Part shown: piece after piece, positions 62,962 through 64,000 of the stretch
Layout of the letters: every line of letters starts with the position of its first letter
Numbering within the stretch: position 1 is the first letter of the stretch
Source: Deltaproteobacteria bacterium
GTDB taxonomy: Bacteria > Acidobacteriota > Thermoanaerobaculia > Multivoradales > JAHZIX01
NCBI GenBank assembly: GCA_022601195.1
Contig: JAHZIX010000039.1
Span: forward strand, 124,001-188,000
Direction of reading: 5' to 3'
Length of the DNA stretch: 64,000 nt
The notes under the pieces: model-generated
The model's database searches: none
The model's input: the letters and a program-made list of their open reading frames with translations, nothing else
Told to the model about the DNA's origin: nothing
Made by a program: the position numbers and the translations under genes

Positions 62962-63477
62962 ATGCGAGTCTTTCTGACCGGTTTCATGGGAGCAGGAAAG
63001 ACGACTGTGGGGCGGCTCTTGGCGCACCGCCTAGGCGTTTCTTTCGCGGATCTCGATGTCGAGATCGAGAAACAGGCGGCCAAGACGGTCGTCGAGATTT
63101 TTGCCCAAGAAGGAGAGCTCGTGTTTCGTCAGAGGGAATATGAGGCTCTGCGAGCTGTTTCGCAGCGTTCTGAAGTGGTCGTAGCGACGGGAGGGGGAAC
63201 TCCAACGTCGGCGCGGAATCTGAATCTCATGAGCCGGGGGGGCATTAACCTTTGGCTCGACGTTCCGTTTTCCGTCATCTTGGAACGGGTCGGAGTCAAT
63301 GGCCAGGAGGATCGACCTCTGTTCAGGAATCGAAGCCAAGCACGGCGCCTTTATCAGTCCCGCCTGGAAGCCTATGGTCGAGCAGATCAGAGGATCTGCG
63401 TGATGCCAGAAGATACCTCAGAAGACGTTATGGAGCGCGCCTTCCAGGCACTTGGAGGAGAATCGTGCGCTACTTGA
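62962..63477 (+). CDS. aroK: Shikimate kinase
   Basis: Phosphorylates shikimate in the aromatic amino-acid pathway. FLTGFMGAGKTTVGRLLA contains the P-loop (residues 7-15), FADLDVEIE has the substrate/Mg Asp, FRQREYEALR the shikimate Arg, and VVATGGGTP the Gly-rich loop. RPLFRNRSQARRLYQSRLEAYGRAD is the lid. 171 residues. Its end overlaps the next gene by 13 bases. Confidence 0.94.
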   Translation: MRVFLTGFMGAGKTTVGRLLAHRLGVSFADLDVEIEKQAAKTVVEIFAQEGELVFRQREYEALRAVSQRSEVVVATGGGTPTSARNLNLMSRGGINLWLDVPFSVILERVGVNGQEDRPLFRNRSQARRLYQSRLEAYGRADQRICVMPEDTSEDVMERAFQALGGESCAT

Positions 63478-64000
63478 TCGTCTCAGACATGCATGGGAAT
63501 TGGGACGCTTTTGACGCGGTGCTTCGCCATGTTAAACCGGAGACCTTCGACGTCACCCTCGTGCTTGGAGACCTGGTGGGTTATGGCGCCGCTCCAAACC
63601 GAGTCGTAGATGCGGTGCGTCGGCTCCCGGGGGAGTCGATTTGCATCCGAGGCAACCACGACAAGGTGGTTGCGGGTATCGACGATGGTTCCAATTTCAA
63701 TTTTGCCGCTTTGACGGCGGCTCGGTGGACTGCAGAGCGTCTAGAGCCGGAGAATATGGAATTCATCCAAGATCTCCCCCAAGGTCCGGTGGAGATTGCC
63801 CCCAGCGTTTTCATTTGCCATGGCTCACCTTTGGATGAAGACACCTACATTTTTTCGAATTACGATGCCTACGAGGTGTTCGAAGGCTCCGAGGCCTGGT
63901 TGACTTTTTTTGGCCATACCCACATTCCTTCTCTGTTCACTCTCGATGGCAATGGCATCGAAGTGGGAGTCTTGAGAGGAAGAACCGGCACGATCGAACT
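63465..64000 (+). CDS. Metallophosphoesterase, 3' end outside window
   Basis: YLIVSDMHGNWDAFDAVL, LVLGDLVGYGAAPNRVVDAV, CIRGNHDKVV, ICHGSPLDED and FFGHTHIPSLF give the DxH, GDxxG, GNHD, H and GHTH metal ligands of YfcE/ApaH-like phosphoesterases. A GTG at 63465 with GGAGG upstream is the start. The frame is still open at the window edge after 178 codons. Substrate unknown. Confidence 0.92.
   Translation, partial: MRYLIVSDMHGNWDAFDAVLRHVKPETFDVTLVLGDLVGYGAAPNRVVDAVRRLPGESICIRGNHDKVVAGIDDGSNFNFAALTAARWTAERLEPENMEFIQDLPQGPVEIAPSVFICHGSPLDEDTYIFSNYDAYEVFEGSEAWLTFFGHTHIPSLFTLDGNGIEVGVLRGRTGTIE

Overview
This 64 kb window is a chromosomal segment of a GC-rich Gram-negative bacterium, most likely an Acidobacteriota (Thermoanaerobaculia-like). 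The pointers are a PadR regulator translationally coupled to a long ADOP-type (acidobacterial duplicated orphan permease) protein, a pilMNOPQ operon followed by Ig-like lipoproteins, a tgt-yajC-secD-secF cluster, and many lipoproteins and Spy/CpxP-like periplasmic proteins. The taxonomic call is inference from gene content. Most neighbouring genes overlap by ATGA or TGATG, so operons are tight.

Layout. 1-3.6 kb: the end of an asparagine-synthetase-like gene coupled to a radical SAM gene and a flavin-dependent oxidoreductase related to tryptophan halogenases. 3.6-6.6 kb: tmk, holB and a DsbA-like lipoprotein. 6.6-10.4 kb: a lasso-peptide locus with an HPr-kinase-like protein, a lasso cyclase (asparagine-synthetase fold without the glutaminase Cys) and a 77-residue precursor whose leader fits the lasso recognition motif exactly. 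No leader peptidase (B1/B2) or exporter is visible next to it. 10.4-11.1 kb: intact-gene-free DNA, perhaps decayed. 11.1-13.3 kb: a cysteine-dioxygenase-like cupin, a DUF4388/TPR protein and AlkD. 13.5-16.6 kb: PadR plus ADOP permease with a well defined promoter and operator. 16.6-17.9 kb: a PI-PLC-X-like protein. 18-27.5 kb (minus strand): ECF sigma factor, anti-sigma factor, Spy/CpxP-like protein, RND permease, membrane-fusion lipoprotein and a second RND permease, with a divergent Spy-like gene.

28.4-38.2 kb: mixed housekeeping genes (nitroreductase, MsrP, ManC, TrmB, ABC exporter, TIGR01777 epimerase, HD phosphohydrolase, FolK, FYDLN-acid protein), with a perfect 12-copy 9-bp repeat between two convergent genes. 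38.4-46.7 kb: LolA-like protein, tgt-yajC-secD-secF, RelA/SpoT and rpmB. 46.9-56.5 kb: pilMNOPQ and three lipoproteins rich in Ig-like, TIG and PKD domains. 56.7-64 kb: TPR and roadblock proteins, accB-accC, thiE, an NSS transporter with its 37-residue MetS-like small subunit, aroK, and the start of a metallophosphoesterase.

The most distinctive content is the lasso-peptide locus, with predicted core GPSPGVGESGAPSMFKP and a Gly1-Glu8 ring. Next come the radical SAM/flavoprotein operon at the left edge and several regulatory palindromes. All functions are read from sequence motifs by eye; no database search was run.
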